A stretch of DNA of 28,362 nucleotides from a virus. The first letter of the stretch is position 1. Each line of letters starts with the position of its first letter. Made by a program: the position numbers and the translations under genes. The stretch covers positions 1 through 28,362 of IMG/VR virus record IMGVR_UViG_3300042887_001892; one strand, written 5' to 3'. Of this stretch, positions 14,315 to 23,941 are shown one piece after another. The notes under the pieces are model-generated. The model saw only the letters and a program-made list of their open reading frames with translations. It searched no databases and was not told the DNA's origin.

Positions 14315-14322
14315 CAAAGTTA
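14315..14322 (-). promoter_or_regulatory. Possible Bacteroidota -7 element
   Basis: The - strand reads TAACTTTG, a full match to TAnnTTTG, in the only gap (44 bases) between MuF and the acidic genes. I find no -33 TTTG at the right distance, so it is a weak candidate for an internal promoter of the scaffold and capsid genes. Confidence 0.25.
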
Positions 14323-14341
14323 TAATATTTTTAAATATCTA

Positions 14342-15205
14342 CTAAGTTTTTTTTGATGGAATGGCAGTATGTGTGCAATTGAACCCACCACGTTTTGCCA
14401 TGAAGTTTTCCACCGTTGTATTTGGCATCATTCCCGACCATTTATGCCCCATCGGGAATTCACGTTTTGCCTTCTCAAACTTGTATGCGTTTCTGATTTC
14501 TTCGGATAGTTTATCACGCGGTATTTTCCCATTGAGTTCACGCACCCACCGCCAACATTGACCCCTGCTATCCGTTTGCGTCCCACCGACGTAAAGAACG
14601 GTATTGTATCCGGTTTCATTTGCAAGGCTCTGCATCTGTTGGCCTTGAAGTTGTGACACGCTATCCCGCGCCGTTTGTGTGATGTATGACTTTAGTTTGC
14701 CTGATGAATCAGCCCCCGATTGGATGAATTCGGTTAATTGTTTCTTTGCGCCATCTATGCTTTCGCCGTAGCTTATGGCATTGTCAAGTATCTGCAATAT
14801 CGGGCGTTTAAAACTTTCGTTTATGCCTGAATTCATTAGCGTTTCTGCGGTCTGCGCCTTCCATTTTTTCTCAATCTTTGATAATGGTAACTTCTGATGC
14901 GAATATCCGACGGCCTCCAATATGCCGCTTGTGTTGATTGTGATTTTGCCCAAATCATTGATAAATACTTCTGCTGTTTTATTATAACCGCCCGTTTTGA
15001 GTCCGGTATTTATAGCGTCCTCAAACCTGAGTAATTGTTCAGCGGTTAATATTCCGTTTGAAAAGTTCCCGCCTGTGGTATCTATTTTGTCCATCTCTTT
15101 GAAAATGGATTCCAATATAGAGCGCTCAACTTCGGGCATCTTCTTTAGGATTGATTCAATCAATTCCTGCTTTAATGCCTCGTTTCTGCTGATTATTTTA
15201 TTCAT
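14342..15205 (-). CDS. MuF/SPP1 gp7-like head morphogenesis protein (287 aa)
   Basis: The N-terminal two thirds are helical. The C-terminal part carries the family pattern: DSRGQCWRWVRELNGK, then a central HKWSGMMPNTTVENF and the final GGFNCTH. The Cys and His residues there are typical of the MuF minor head domain. These proteins are packaged in small numbers near the portal and help head assembly or DNA ejection. The start overlaps the portal stop by eight bases, the usual portal-MuF coupling. Confidence 0.7.
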   Translation of the reverse strand: MNKIISRNEALKQELIESILKKMPEVERSILESIFKEMDKIDTTGGNFSNGILTAEQLLRFEDAINTGLKTGGYNKTAEVFINDLGKITINTSGILEAVGYSHQKLPLSKIEKKWKAQTAETLMNSGINESFKRPILQILDNAISYGESIDGAKKQLTEFIQSGADSSGKLKSYITQTARDSVSQLQGQQMQSLANETGYNTVLYVGGTQTDSRGQCWRWVRELNGKIPRDKLSEEIRNAYKFEKAKREFPMGHKWSGMMPNTTVENFMAKRGGFNCTHTAIPSKKT

Positions 15206-16835
15206 AAATTCCGGTTGGAACCATACCCATAGCGCGTTCTGTTACCTCTGTAATCAATGCGTTTACATCGGCTTCAATGAATGCCTTTTGCCCCTTTTCG
15301 TAGGCTATGTTTTTCAAAATAACATATCCCTTTTCATGGATGGTTTTATCCATAGCGGTAAACACGCCCGAAAGTAGTTTAGACCTCAATGCATTGCCGG
15401 AAACGCCGTATAATGGGTCAACGTAATATAGCACATCATTTATTCGTATGCTTACGGGATCATCCCTAAACACCTTTGAATTGACCATGAAGCACATTTC
15501 CGACAATATCATGCCGTCATCTGTTTTGCCCTGAACCGCTGCAAACTCATTGACCAAATCCGAATCAGACATCAGGTCGAATTGCTTAGGCCTGATTAAA
15601 TACACTTCTTGAGGTGTGTAGCCCGTTGTGGTATAATTGATGTAAGCCGTTATGAACTTTAACCCGTATTCAATTTGGTTAAACAAAAAGTTTGATAGCG
15701 ATAACAGAAAATAGTATTGGTCTTTTCGGTCCTCACGTTTGGCCTCCCCGCTTTCCGTAGCGTTTATTTTCTTACTCAGGAACAAAGCCTTTTCAGCCCG
15801 TTCATAGAACACCTGCCAACGGTCAAGATGATATTGAGGTATGCCGACGTCCGGCGTGTGGAATTTAACCACGTCATACATTTGCCCGCCGTTTTTCGCC
15901 AATTTTTCCTCAGACATTGTGTAATTGTCTCCCGGATTGATTGAGATAGTGCCGCGTCCGTCGCATGAATCACACCTACCAACCTTGTTGTTTAACGGGT
16001 TCTCTTTATCCTCAATTGTTTTTTGCCCTGTGCCGAAGCATGTAGGACACGCAGGCAATACTACCTGTTTAATCGGGTAGCTATAATGCTTCGTCATGGC
16101 TTCGTCATCGTTCATATTACGAACAAGATTTTCAGCCCATATAACAAAGGGTTGCATGAATGCGTTATCGGTGTTCCAAAACGGAATTATGCCGAAATTA
16201 TGAGTAGTCTGAATGCCCGACAAAACAAATATTTGTTCCGTAGAATTCAGATAAATGATTTCTTTTTTGTATTTAAAAACAACTGATTCTTCATCAAGTT
16301 GTATAATGTCCTCACATTTGATAAACACCATTTTCGGTTTTATCTCACTGCTATCATCTTTTTCGAGGTTGTCCGATTCGATAACCGCTGTGTAACCCGT
16401 TGGATTGTTTAAGTAGAACTCAAGCGCTTCCATTGCCATGATTCGTAAGAATTCATTGGTAACATATTGCCCGCTTGGGTCATCGACGGAAACGCTAAAG
16501 TTATTGGGTTGTAATATTGAACCCTTCGACATTTCTAAAAATCGGTCAAATAATTCCTTACCGATTGGTGCATAAACCGACCGCCTCCAATTGTGATGCT
16601 CGTCGTTTTCATTGGGGTGTCGGTTCAGCAGTCTATACTTAAACACCTCATCATAACGGGTGTCGTATGTTTCAGGTTTAATGCGCATTCCGTTTAATAC
16701 GAAATCTGGGCGCGCTCCTGTTGAATGCACCTGAACTGCTAAGGACGTATCCACCCGCTGAACGAATCCAGCGGGTAGAAAATCCTTATGTTTTTTGTTG
16801 GCTTTATAAAGCCTTTGGAATTCTTGGAATTGCAT
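15198..16835 (-). CDS. Portal protein with four-cysteine zinc-finger-like insert (545 aa)
   Basis: It sits directly ahead of the MuF-like gene, with the size and composition of a portal (helical wing and stem; ending in VTERAMGMVPTGIYE). Portals form the twelve-part ring through which DNA is packaged and ejected. Unusual is a DnaJ-type insert at residues 263-295: CPTCFGTG (Cys263, Cys266) and CDSCDGRG (Cys288, Cys291), which should bind one zinc. A N-terminal FQRLYKANKKHKDFLPAGFVQR and a helical region at 355-420 are also notable. The portal call rests on position and size. Confidence 0.6.
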   Translation of the reverse strand: MQFQEFQRLYKANKKHKDFLPAGFVQRVDTSLAVQVHSTGARPDFVLNGMRIKPETYDTRYDEVFKYRLLNRHPNENDEHHNWRRSVYAPIGKELFDRFLEMSKGSILQPNNFSVSVDDPSGQYVTNEFLRIMAMEALEFYLNNPTGYTAVIESDNLEKDDSSEIKPKMVFIKCEDIIQLDEESVVFKYKKEIIYLNSTEQIFVLSGIQTTHNFGIIPFWNTDNAFMQPFVIWAENLVRNMNDDEAMTKHYSYPIKQVVLPACPTCFGTGQKTIEDKENPLNNKVGRCDSCDGRGTISINPGDNYTMSEEKLAKNGGQMYDVVKFHTPDVGIPQYHLDRWQVFYERAEKALFLSKKINATESGEAKREDRKDQYYFLLSLSNFLFNQIEYGLKFITAYINYTTTGYTPQEVYLIRPKQFDLMSDSDLVNEFAAVQGKTDDGMILSEMCFMVNSKVFRDDPVSIRINDVLYYVDPLYGVSGNALRSKLLSGVFTAMDKTIHEKGYVILKNIAYEKGQKAFIEADVNALITEVTERAMGMVPTGIYE

Positions 16836-16847
16836 CCAAATTTGTTT

Positions 16848-17321
16848 TTAGTCCTGTGTAATTACTTCGGCCTCAACGCGGGTAGATTGTGTGCCTGTTC
16901 CGACACATGCAACACGCAAATATAACACCCTACCCCAATTAGATAATACCGTCGGAGTTGGATTTAATGACCAAATGAAATAAGCAGGTGCAGCAGATGT
17001 AACTTGTAAGGTATCGCATTGAATACCTGTTGTTCCGGCTGTGCCATAGAAATTAACCCAATTCGTACCGTCAAAGGACCCCTGAAGGATTGCTTTGAAA
17101 GTTGAAGTGCCTGAAATGTTGGCTGTTTTCAATGCCACACGATAACGGCCTGATTTACCTGCATTGATTGCCCCTTTTTGAGTGGTCAAATAAGTAGTAC
17201 CTGCATTCGTTACGGTGTCAAAGTAAGTATGTGAGCCATACAACTTAGCCTGTGCGGTTGCTTTTTCGTTGCAAGCCGTGAAGCATAACACGGTGATAAT
17301 GAAGAAAAATAACTTTTTCAT
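16848..17321 (-). CDS. Phage-coded lipoprotein (157 aa)
   Basis: The N terminus MKKLFFFIITVLCFTAC is a type II signal peptide: two Lys, a hydrophobic core, and a lipobox FTAC whose Cys17 would be lipid-modified. The mature part is beta-rich, Thr- and Gly-rich (GSHTYFDTVTNAGTTYL; LQGSFDGTNWVNFYG), as in bacterial surface or phage fibre domains. It lies between tail and portal genes and would be exported to the host envelope. Superinfection exclusion (as for T5 Llp) or virion attachment are guesses. Confidence 0.65.
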   Translation of the reverse strand: MKKLFFFIITVLCFTACNEKATAQAKLYGSHTYFDTVTNAGTTYLTTQKGAINAGKSGRYRVALKTANISGTSTFKAILQGSFDGTNWVNFYGTAGTTGIQCDTLQVTSAAPAYFIWSLNPTPTVLSNWGRVLYLRVACVGTGTQSTRVEAEVITQD

Positions 17322-17358
17322 TTTTGTTTTGTTTTTTGTTTTTGATTGTTTAAAATAA

Positions 17359-18021
17359 TTAATTAGCGCGGTACATCCATGCCAAACCTAAAGTATCGGT
17401 CGGGTCTGCTTGAAGCAAATCCAGATATGGCAATTTCATTGTAGCAATCGGATCGCCTGTGAAATTGATGTTCATAGATTTGAATTCAACGACTTGGCCT
17501 TCTACTTCAATATCTTGACCGTACCAATGATTCACGTCATAAGACATAAACTCCTGATTTACGTTCAGAAATAAGTATATACGACCATCAGCAGTTATCC
17601 AACCTCTGTATTTAGTTGCTGCGTTTTGCAGTTCGTCAACAAATACGGTTCGGTCATGGAATGGTGATGCGGAACCCGCAGGGTTTACATCCGTAGCGGT
17701 GTAGTCACGGGCGGTTAATGTTCGGCCTGTTGTGATTGTCTTAGCGGGACTGCGACGGCTACGATATTGCTTTGTAGTCGTTGTTGGGTCACTCCATGAG
17801 AACTCTGCAAGTTCAAACGTGGCGCTGATATTGCCAATAGATACAAGCGCTTCAAACGCCGTCGCTAAAGCCAAATCATCATAAATGCCCGTCGGGAACG
17901 TGGTGTTACATGTAGCCGTAATTAAACGCACAGGAATCTCCGAACGCTGATAAATATCGCATTGGTCTGTGGTTGTGAGTGTGAATGTATCTACACACGC
18001 ACTATTACAAGTTGATAGCAT
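17359..18021 (-). CDS. Probable tail protein, possibly tail tube (220 aa)
   Basis: A Cys-bearing N terminus (MLSTCNSACVDTFTLTTTDQC) is followed by a beta-rich body (FSWSDPTTTTKQYRSRR; DYTATDVNPAG; RGWITADGRIYLFLN). Size and composition fit a tube or tail-tip subunit, and its neighbours on one side are tail-tip proteins. It has its own 37-base gaps on both sides. I recognise no family with certainty. Confidence 0.5.
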   Translation of the reverse strand: MLSTCNSACVDTFTLTTTDQCDIYQRSEIPVRLITATCNTTFPTGIYDDLALATAFEALVSIGNISATFELAEFSWSDPTTTTKQYRSRRSPAKTITTGRTLTARDYTATDVNPAGSASPFHDRTVFVDELQNAATKYRGWITADGRIYLFLNVNQEFMSYDVNHWYGQDIEVEGQVVEFKSMNINFTGDPIATMKLPYLDLLQADPTDTLGLAWMYRAN

Positions 18022-18065
18022 TTGCTTATGTTTTTTGTTTTGTTATTAAATGGCTTGCAACCGGG

Positions 18066-19148
18066 TTAAGAACAAACAAAAGTTTTCTCGCACTTGCTTG
18101 AAAGCAAAGGTACATTTAAATTTTTGAATTCATAACCCGGATTTTCAGGATTTTCTACAAAATTTTCTTGTTCAAAAAAGTATTCGATATTGTCCACATA
18201 GAAATTTCGCGCTGATAATAGATTCAGTATAGCGGACTCAAAGAATTCCGGGATAGGTTCAGACAATAGCCGGTATTGTTTGGTGACCTCCGATTTATAG
18301 CAGAATTGCCTTTCGTTGTACGTTTTTTTGATTCGTGCCGGTTCACGGTCAAGGTCTGCGGGTACGCGAAGGAATAATTTAGCAGCGTCCCAAAAAGAGC
18401 TGTTGCTGCTCGAATGCACATGACCTTCGCAGTCCGTCATTGCATTTGGAAATGTAGCCGTCAACATCGGGAAACTATCTTCACAATACGGAACCTTATA
18501 AGGTTTTGAATACCATGTTTTAACGACGCCCAATGTCGAAAAATTAGCCGTAAACTTTACCCTGAAACATCCGAACCCTTCATGCGTTCCTGTTGCAAGG
18601 GATGAGGCTATACTTGTGAGCGTAGCACTTGCACCATTCTTTTCGAGCGTAACGCCTCCCAATGTAGAAGTATTTAACCCGATACATAAACGCCCTGCTT
18701 TCAGTTCGACAAATGGAGTCGGGAGCGCCTGAGTACCATAGATGAAATAATACACGGTCCCGTTATCATCAAGTTCGATAATATCACCGGCCACCACATC
18801 GAAGTAATACACCGAAAAGTTTTGCCCCGCTGCATTTGGTAGTCGCATCGGTGCAAGAATTTGATACTCGGCATGACCGGATGCATTATAGGTCCCTAAT
18901 AACCAACGGTTTGTCGAAGTCGCACCATAGCTGACATAAGTTGTTGAATCGGTTTCATCAACTATACTCAGGGTACAATTAGCCCCACTTGGTAACCCGC
19001 CCCCGTTTTGGGTAACGTATTGATACGGAACAATAACCCGAAGCGCTAAAAAGTCGGTACGTCGTATCGGGATAAAGAAAGGTTTATCGTTATCTGCTAA
19101 GCCACAATTAGCAAGGTCTGTATCTGATATTTCCCAAAGTTGGTTCAT
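18066..19148 (-). CDS. Probable tail-tip protein (360 aa)
   Basis: The protein is aromatic and Thr-rich, with beta segments throughout and nine or so cysteines, including a C-terminal SSKCEKTFVCS. It follows a large tail-tip protein and precedes a tail protein, in a run behind the tape measure gene. Such genes usually code for distal tail, baseplate hub or receptor-contact parts. No carbohydrate-binding or enzyme motif is seen. Confidence 0.5.
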   Translation of the reverse strand: MNQLWEISDTDLANCGLADNDKPFFIPIRRTDFLALRVIVPYQYVTQNGGGLPSGANCTLSIVDETDSTTYVSYGATSTNRWLLGTYNASGHAEYQILAPMRLPNAAGQNFSVYYFDVVAGDIIELDDNGTVYYFIYGTQALPTPFVELKAGRLCIGLNTSTLGGVTLEKNGASATLTSIASSLATGTHEGFGCFRVKFTANFSTLGVVKTWYSKPYKVPYCEDSFPMLTATFPNAMTDCEGHVHSSSNSSFWDAAKLFLRVPADLDREPARIKKTYNERQFCYKSEVTKQYRLLSEPIPEFFESAILNLLSARNFYVDNIEYFFEQENFVENPENPGYEFKNLNVPLLSSKCEKTFVCS

Positions 19149-19154
19149 TTCGTT

Positions 19155-20915
19155 TTAGTTTTTAAGGTTACCCGTTAACTTGATTTGCCGTTTGGCGTGG
19201 TCGAATTCAACGCTTTCGATTTCGCCTTCATCCGTACCGTTTGGCATGACTACGGTTTGAAATATGTCTAAGGTGTTGTATGTTTCTTTGCAATAATCCA
19301 ATATAACCTCGAATTGAATTACATCTTTTTTCGCGGGGTCTGGCGCATCAATTGAATGAAACTCACTCCAAAGGTTATCGTTTACCGCAGCCGCGTCGGG
19401 GTCATGCGACATCGGATAATTGTAGTAATAACAATCAGCAGGGTTTATGATGGCTCCACTTATATCGCTTGGGTCATCATCATCCAAAGCGGGGATGGTT
19501 AGGTAATCGACATAAGGCGCTTTAATTGCCCTTGCATCTTCAAGGTCGCTTGATGGGTCATATATGATAAGTTTTGCAAGTTGCAACGTGTCGGTCATTG
19601 ATTTCAAACAATGCTTCCAATCATCACCGTTACCCTGCCATATCAATAATTGATTAGCTATGGACTTAACGAGGTTAATATCCCATGGCGAATCCTTACC
19701 ATCCAAAACAAAGGAAGCCGCGCCGTAATTAGTTGATGTGAATTCAATCGTATCGGTATAATTCGGGCTTGAAGAATCCAAATATTCACCGTTAAATCGT
19801 TTCATTAATTCGTTCCCGATTGCGTCGGTTGTATCAAGTCCGTACTTGTTATATATTCGATATGGTTTACCTTTGCCGTTCCATGAATAACACACAGATG
19901 AAAGCATATAATCAGCATCCGCCCCGCTTAAATCTATGGCCGGAGTTGTTCCCCAAATGTTCTCCCCTATTCGGTCTTTTCGATCGAAATACGCCTCACC
20001 CTGTTCACTGATATACCACCTCGAATTGAACACAGGAACCAATGTTTTGAAGAATGCCGTTAATGTCCATGACGGCTGATTTGCAGGAATAAACCCCTTA
20101 GCTGTTGACATCTTAATGCCCTTAGTTGTGTACGCACTTAGCACCGCTGTATTGTAGTAGATACTGCCTGAATCGTGAAATATAGGGCTTTTGGTGGCAT
20201 CAATTGTGATTCCACATTTAGAACATACATTACTCATGTAATTACGGACAAATGGCGAAGGCCATCCCCTATCACAACCTAAAAAAGAATCAGCTAATGT
20301 ACTTGGTAATGGTATCTGTGGAATGTTACTACCTATCACAGAAGTTAGCGCGCCCAATATCGCATTAATAGTTACCACAATAATATTGAATGAGGCCAAT
20401 AGAAGCGTAATCAAATTAAAAAACGTTACCAACGCGCCGAATAAAAACGTGGGTTTGATAACGTCGCAATACCTGAATCGTGGGTGTGGGTAACCGCTTG
20501 TAGGAAACTCCTGATATTCATTTGCGTGGTTATCTGCGACGGTGGTAAAACTTGCACAATCATTGTATGGGTTGACTTCTATTAGGTCGGCTTGGAACTC
20601 ACATTTATCATCATCGCACCACCTGAGCAGGCGATTTTCAAACTTAAACAAATACTGAGGTGACCCGCTGAAATTCAAATCCGTAATCTTTGCACAGATA
20701 TTATTTGATGCCCGATTTGCGGAATCAACAAGGTTAGCCTTGATAAATACATAAGCCGCCCCACTAAACAAAACGCTTGATACCGTCCTTCTAAGTGGTG
20801 ATTTGTCCGCATCTAATTGTCGGTATCGCACCATATTAGAAACGTATGCAGATTCGCTATAATCTACCCACGTCGCATTGTTACAATTGAGGCTTAGTTC
20901 TACTTTGTAACTCAT
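19155..20915 (-). CDS. Tail-tip/distal tail protein with long hydrophobic segment (586 aa)
   Basis: It is the first gene behind the tape measure, where Dit/Tal-type tail-tip proteins are coded, and overlaps it by four bases (ATGA). The N-terminal 120 residues are beta-rich (AYVFIKANLV; NFSGSPQYLFKF). Residues about 156-195 are strongly hydrophobic (TFLFGALVTFFNLITLLLAS and on), which is odd for a soluble virion part. A CSKCG pair lies near 231-235. The C-terminal half is acidic and tail-like. Function is inferred from position. Confidence 0.55.
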   Translation of the reverse strand: MSYKVELSLNCNNATWVDYSESAYVSNMVRYRQLDADKSPLRRTVSSVLFSGAAYVFIKANLVDSANRASNNICAKITDLNFSGSPQYLFKFENRLLRWCDDDKCEFQADLIEVNPYNDCASFTTVADNHANEYQEFPTSGYPHPRFRYCDVIKPTFLFGALVTFFNLITLLLASFNIIVVTINAILGALTSVIGSNIPQIPLPSTLADSFLGCDRGWPSPFVRNYMSNVCSKCGITIDATKSPIFHDSGSIYYNTAVLSAYTTKGIKMSTAKGFIPANQPSWTLTAFFKTLVPVFNSRWYISEQGEAYFDRKDRIGENIWGTTPAIDLSGADADYMLSSVCYSWNGKGKPYRIYNKYGLDTTDAIGNELMKRFNGEYLDSSSPNYTDTIEFTSTNYGAASFVLDGKDSPWDINLVKSIANQLLIWQGNGDDWKHCLKSMTDTLQLAKLIIYDPSSDLEDARAIKAPYVDYLTIPALDDDDPSDISGAIINPADCYYYNYPMSHDPDAAAVNDNLWSEFHSIDAPDPAKKDVIQFEVILDYCKETYNTLDIFQTVVMPNGTDEGEIESVEFDHAKRQIKLTGNLKN

Positions 20916-23530
20916 AACTTAGCCATTTTAATAAGTAATCCCTGACGGTTCAGATGACCTGCTATTGATGTAGCGAACTGCCCGGAATCGAATCCGTTGT
21001 AAATATTTATTTCGCGCTGTTTTAGTAACTCATTTGTCTTATCCAATTTACTTTCTACTCCGCTTATATCCAATGACATAGACCGCGCTTGTTGATGGTC
21101 GCTTACTGCTTTGTCGATGTCTAAGGTATCGGTTACGAAATAGCCATTACTTGCACGCATAACCTTTAGTTTGCGTTGGTGTATGCCTTCAAACATTTGT
21201 TTATGTTTGGCCGTTAAGTCATGGTCCATAACGAATTCGCGTTTGTGGTACTTATACGGCCTACGTCCTACGGCTGTGCTTTCCTGCTCAGCCGGACCGT
21301 CACCGGTGTATCCGCCATCGTAGAATTGATATTCTTGTGATGCATTCCGAATGGCTGCAATACTGGCTGTAATACCTGCTGCAATGGCTAAAACATTTGC
21401 TGCAGTTTCAACAAAGCTTTCTGAATTCGCTATCTGCCGAATCGCTCCCGATATTGCAACGGCTTGATTTGCAACAATCACACCGGCATCAATAACACGC
21501 TGTTGGCGCTCGTATCTTTCGCGTTTTGCTAAAAGTTCATTTAATCGGTCCTCTTCAATCTTTAGTGATTCCTTAGACCCTTTCTCCTGACTATCTCTAA
21601 TGGCTTCAACTCTTTGCTCCTGCAATTGAATGAGCCTATCGGTTTTGTTTTGTTCGCTTGCAAGAAGTGATTGCGTTGCATCTGCCAACGCCATTGTATT
21701 GTCCCATAACTCCTGACGTGCTATTTGTTTGCGTTTTTCGGATTCCTCTTTTGTTATGCGTGTTATTTCTTTTTGAGTATCTCTTGCGGCTAATGTCTGA
21801 TTCACTAATTGTACAGACAATTCAGCATCTTCGTCTTTTCTTAATTGTTCCCTTCTCTTTTTCTCCCATTGTGAAAAAGGGTCTTGCCCCGGTTTATCTA
21901 AGTTGGCAATCTCTTCTTTCGTTAACTTATCCGAATCTTCTCTTTCTTTTTGTGCCAGTTTTACTAACTCTTGTTTTCGTTTTTCGGCATCCTCTTTATC
22001 TTTCTTTTCTTTTTCTCTTGCGGCTTTTTCGGCTGCGGCTTTTTTCCTTCTTTCCTCCGCTTCTTTCTTTTTAGCTGCTTTTTCAGGGTCATCAGGTTCA
22101 TCAAAAAGTTTTGCATTCGGATTCATTGGCCCCGGATCACCTTTCCCCTGCGTCAACTGATTAAACGCCCTTCTTAATGTGGTCGCCTTTTGGACATATT
22201 TGTTAAACTGCTCTAAATATTTGTCAAGGTCTTTGCGGGCTTGAATTTCATCCAATGGATTACGCCGTCCTGCTAAAGCGTCATCAAGTCGGGCCTGTGC
22301 TTTATCTGCAAATCCTTTGTATTGAATGGCTAAACGGGCGTATGTCATAGCCTGCTCCTCCATCTTCTTAATCCCGGCGGGGTCGTTGGCATACTTACCC
22401 GCTAAAGCGCCGGCATCTCTGTTTACATGCCTGTTGAATTGTTCGTCTACGCTTTCAAATGTGTAATTAATCCCGTTCAGAATCTCAGTCAAAAACGGCA
22501 AAAAACGCATCTTGACCGAATCCAAAGCGGCGCCGAAATCTTCTTTGATGTTATTGATTAACATCTTGTTTTTCTGTTCAATCCCCTCAGTGGTTTGCGC
22601 ATAGATAGCTGTTGACCCCTGCAACTTCGTATAGAAATCACCTAAAACAAGATTTAAGCGGTCATGTTCAGACTTAACGCCCTTAACACTTAGCCCGTAA
22701 TCTCTGAGGGTTTGACCGCCTCGGCCCTCCATGATGTTCACGACTTTTTCGGTCGCACTTGCTAAATCAATTCGTTCGGCTGAAGCTAATTCAATAATAA
22801 CCGGCAACAACTTAGACAATTCCTCACGGCTTACTTTGCCGTAATTCACTAAGGCTGTTTGCGCCTTCATGATGTCATCGTTATCAAATAACCCGTTGAA
22901 TTTAGCTGCTAATTGGTCGGCTTCGCGTTGTAGCCCAATGAGCATATCACCTTTACCGATGTTGTTTAGTGAACGGCTAAGGTCATTGGCCACCTGTGTA
23001 GCCTCGCGAAATTCATCAGTCGCATCGCCGACAAATCCTGATACAGCATTCATAGCAGTTTGAAACAAGGCCATGCCACCACCAATACCCAAACCCATTG
23101 CTAAATTACTCCCGAAAGATGATACCTTACTGCCAAATGACTGCGCCTTAGTAGTCATTGCAGCTAATTGATTATCGACCTTTCCTAACTCCCTGAGTAA
23201 TGCCTGAACACTTGCGGGATCGTTTGTCTTTCTGAGTTGTTCGTATAAATCCTTTTGTGAACGCCGTAGTTTTTCTGTAAGGTCTAATTGCTTTTTTTGC
23301 GAAGTCGTAATGTTATCCGCAGCGGCCTGCATCTTCTTGAGTTCGCCGGTAAGCTGTTGAACTTTCGCTGGGTCATTGGTTTTGCGTAGTTGGTCCTCTA
23401 ACTTTGCGCCGCCGGTCCTGAGTTCGTCTAATACCTTATCCTGATGCTTCATTTCATCAGTCACTTGCTTCAACTCCTTTAGGTTTGAATCCCAACTAAT
23501 TCGGGCAATTGCGTCAAATATTTCGGCCAT
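20912..23530 (-). CDS. Tail tape measure protein (872 aa)
   Basis: This is the longest gene of the window. The protein has long helical and coiled-coil stretches, a Gly-rich hydrophobic segment near residues 140-170 (LAMGLGIGGGMALFQ), a long Lys/Glu/Ala segment near 485-540 and a second hydrophobic zone near 705-760. This is the usual design of tape measures, whose length sets the tail length; about 0.15 nm per residue would give some 130 nm. A repeated QLRKTNDPA motif occurs at 47-55 and 98-106. It lies just behind the chaperone frames. Confidence 0.85.
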   Translation of the reverse strand: MAEIFDAIARISWDSNLKELKQVTDEMKHQDKVLDELRTGGAKLEDQLRKTNDPAKVQQLTGELKKMQAAADNITTSQKKQLDLTEKLRRSQKDLYEQLRKTNDPASVQALLRELGKVDNQLAAMTTKAQSFGSKVSSFGSNLAMGLGIGGGMALFQTAMNAVSGFVGDATDEFREATQVANDLSRSLNNIGKGDMLIGLQREADQLAAKFNGLFDNDDIMKAQTALVNYGKVSREELSKLLPVIIELASAERIDLASATEKVVNIMEGRGGQTLRDYGLSVKGVKSEHDRLNLVLGDFYTKLQGSTAIYAQTTEGIEQKNKMLINNIKEDFGAALDSVKMRFLPFLTEILNGINYTFESVDEQFNRHVNRDAGALAGKYANDPAGIKKMEEQAMTYARLAIQYKGFADKAQARLDDALAGRRNPLDEIQARKDLDKYLEQFNKYVQKATTLRRAFNQLTQGKGDPGPMNPNAKLFDEPDDPEKAAKKKEAEERRKKAAAEKAAREKEKKDKEDAEKRKQELVKLAQKEREDSDKLTKEEIANLDKPGQDPFSQWEKKRREQLRKDEDAELSVQLVNQTLAARDTQKEITRITKEESEKRKQIARQELWDNTMALADATQSLLASEQNKTDRLIQLQEQRVEAIRDSQEKGSKESLKIEEDRLNELLAKRERYERQQRVIDAGVIVANQAVAISGAIRQIANSESFVETAANVLAIAAGITASIAAIRNASQEYQFYDGGYTGDGPAEQESTAVGRRPYKYHKREFVMDHDLTAKHKQMFEGIHQRKLKVMRASNGYFVTDTLDIDKAVSDHQQARSMSLDISGVESKLDKTNELLKQREINIYNGFDSGQFATSIAGHLNRQGLLIKMAKL

Positions 23531-23587
23531 AAATAAACCTTTGTTTAGATTTACTCAGTTAAATAGGCCGAAGCACGCCAACGGTTA

Positions 23588-23595
23588 CAAAATTA
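23588..23595 (-). promoter_or_regulatory. Possible Bacteroidota -7 element before the tape measure gene
   Basis: The - strand reads TAATTTTG, a match to TAnnTTTG, in the 81-base gap between the chaperone extension and the tape measure ATG. No -33 element is evident, so it is only a weak candidate for an internal promoter. Confidence 0.2.
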
Positions 23596-23611
23596 AACCC
23601 TTTCTATGGAA

Positions 23612-23941
23612 TTATTTTCTTTTTTTTGCGTTCATGGCCTCAGACCTGTTTTTATCCGACTTCTGTTTGGCTTCCAACCGTCGCACCGCTTGTGAATTAG
23701 CGTATAAGAATTGGTAAAACGCTTCGACACTCCATTTCATTACCTCTTTGATTTCAGAGGGTTTGCGGTCTGCAATGGTGAAGATAAGGTAGTTGTTTTC
23801 TTCAATACGCGCCTGTATCTCTAATCCAATGTCGGCAACTGGCTTTGGCGCTCTTTTACGGCTTGGAATACGGCTAATATATCGCTGTTGGATATATCCG
23901 CTGAGTTGTTGATGTAGGCGAAGGCCTTTGTGATAAAAAAA
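23612..23941 (-). CDS. -1 frame extension of the tail assembly chaperone (GT-like)
   Basis: A frame one base back from the chaperone gene stays open from the slippery run to a TAA at 23614-23612, giving about 107 residues (through IEENNYLIFTIADRKPSEI to SEAMNAKKRK). It has no usable ATG near its start. It lies between the chaperone and the tape measure, the exact place of the lambda T extension. A -1 slip would make a fusion of about 244 residues. Alternatively it is a separate gene with a rare start. Confidence 0.65.
   Translation of the reverse strand, partial: FFYHKGLRLHQQLSGYIQQRYISRIPSRKRAPKPVADIGLEIQARIEENNYLIFTIADRKPSEIKEVMKWSVEAFYQFLYANSQAVRRLEAKQKSDKNRSEAMNAKKRK

Noticed and set aside
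21658-22177. Long hydrophobic + strand frames opposite the tape measure
   Set aside because: They mirror the Lys/Glu-rich coiled coil of the - strand gene; antisense of charged codons yields Phe/Leu/Ser-rich frames.
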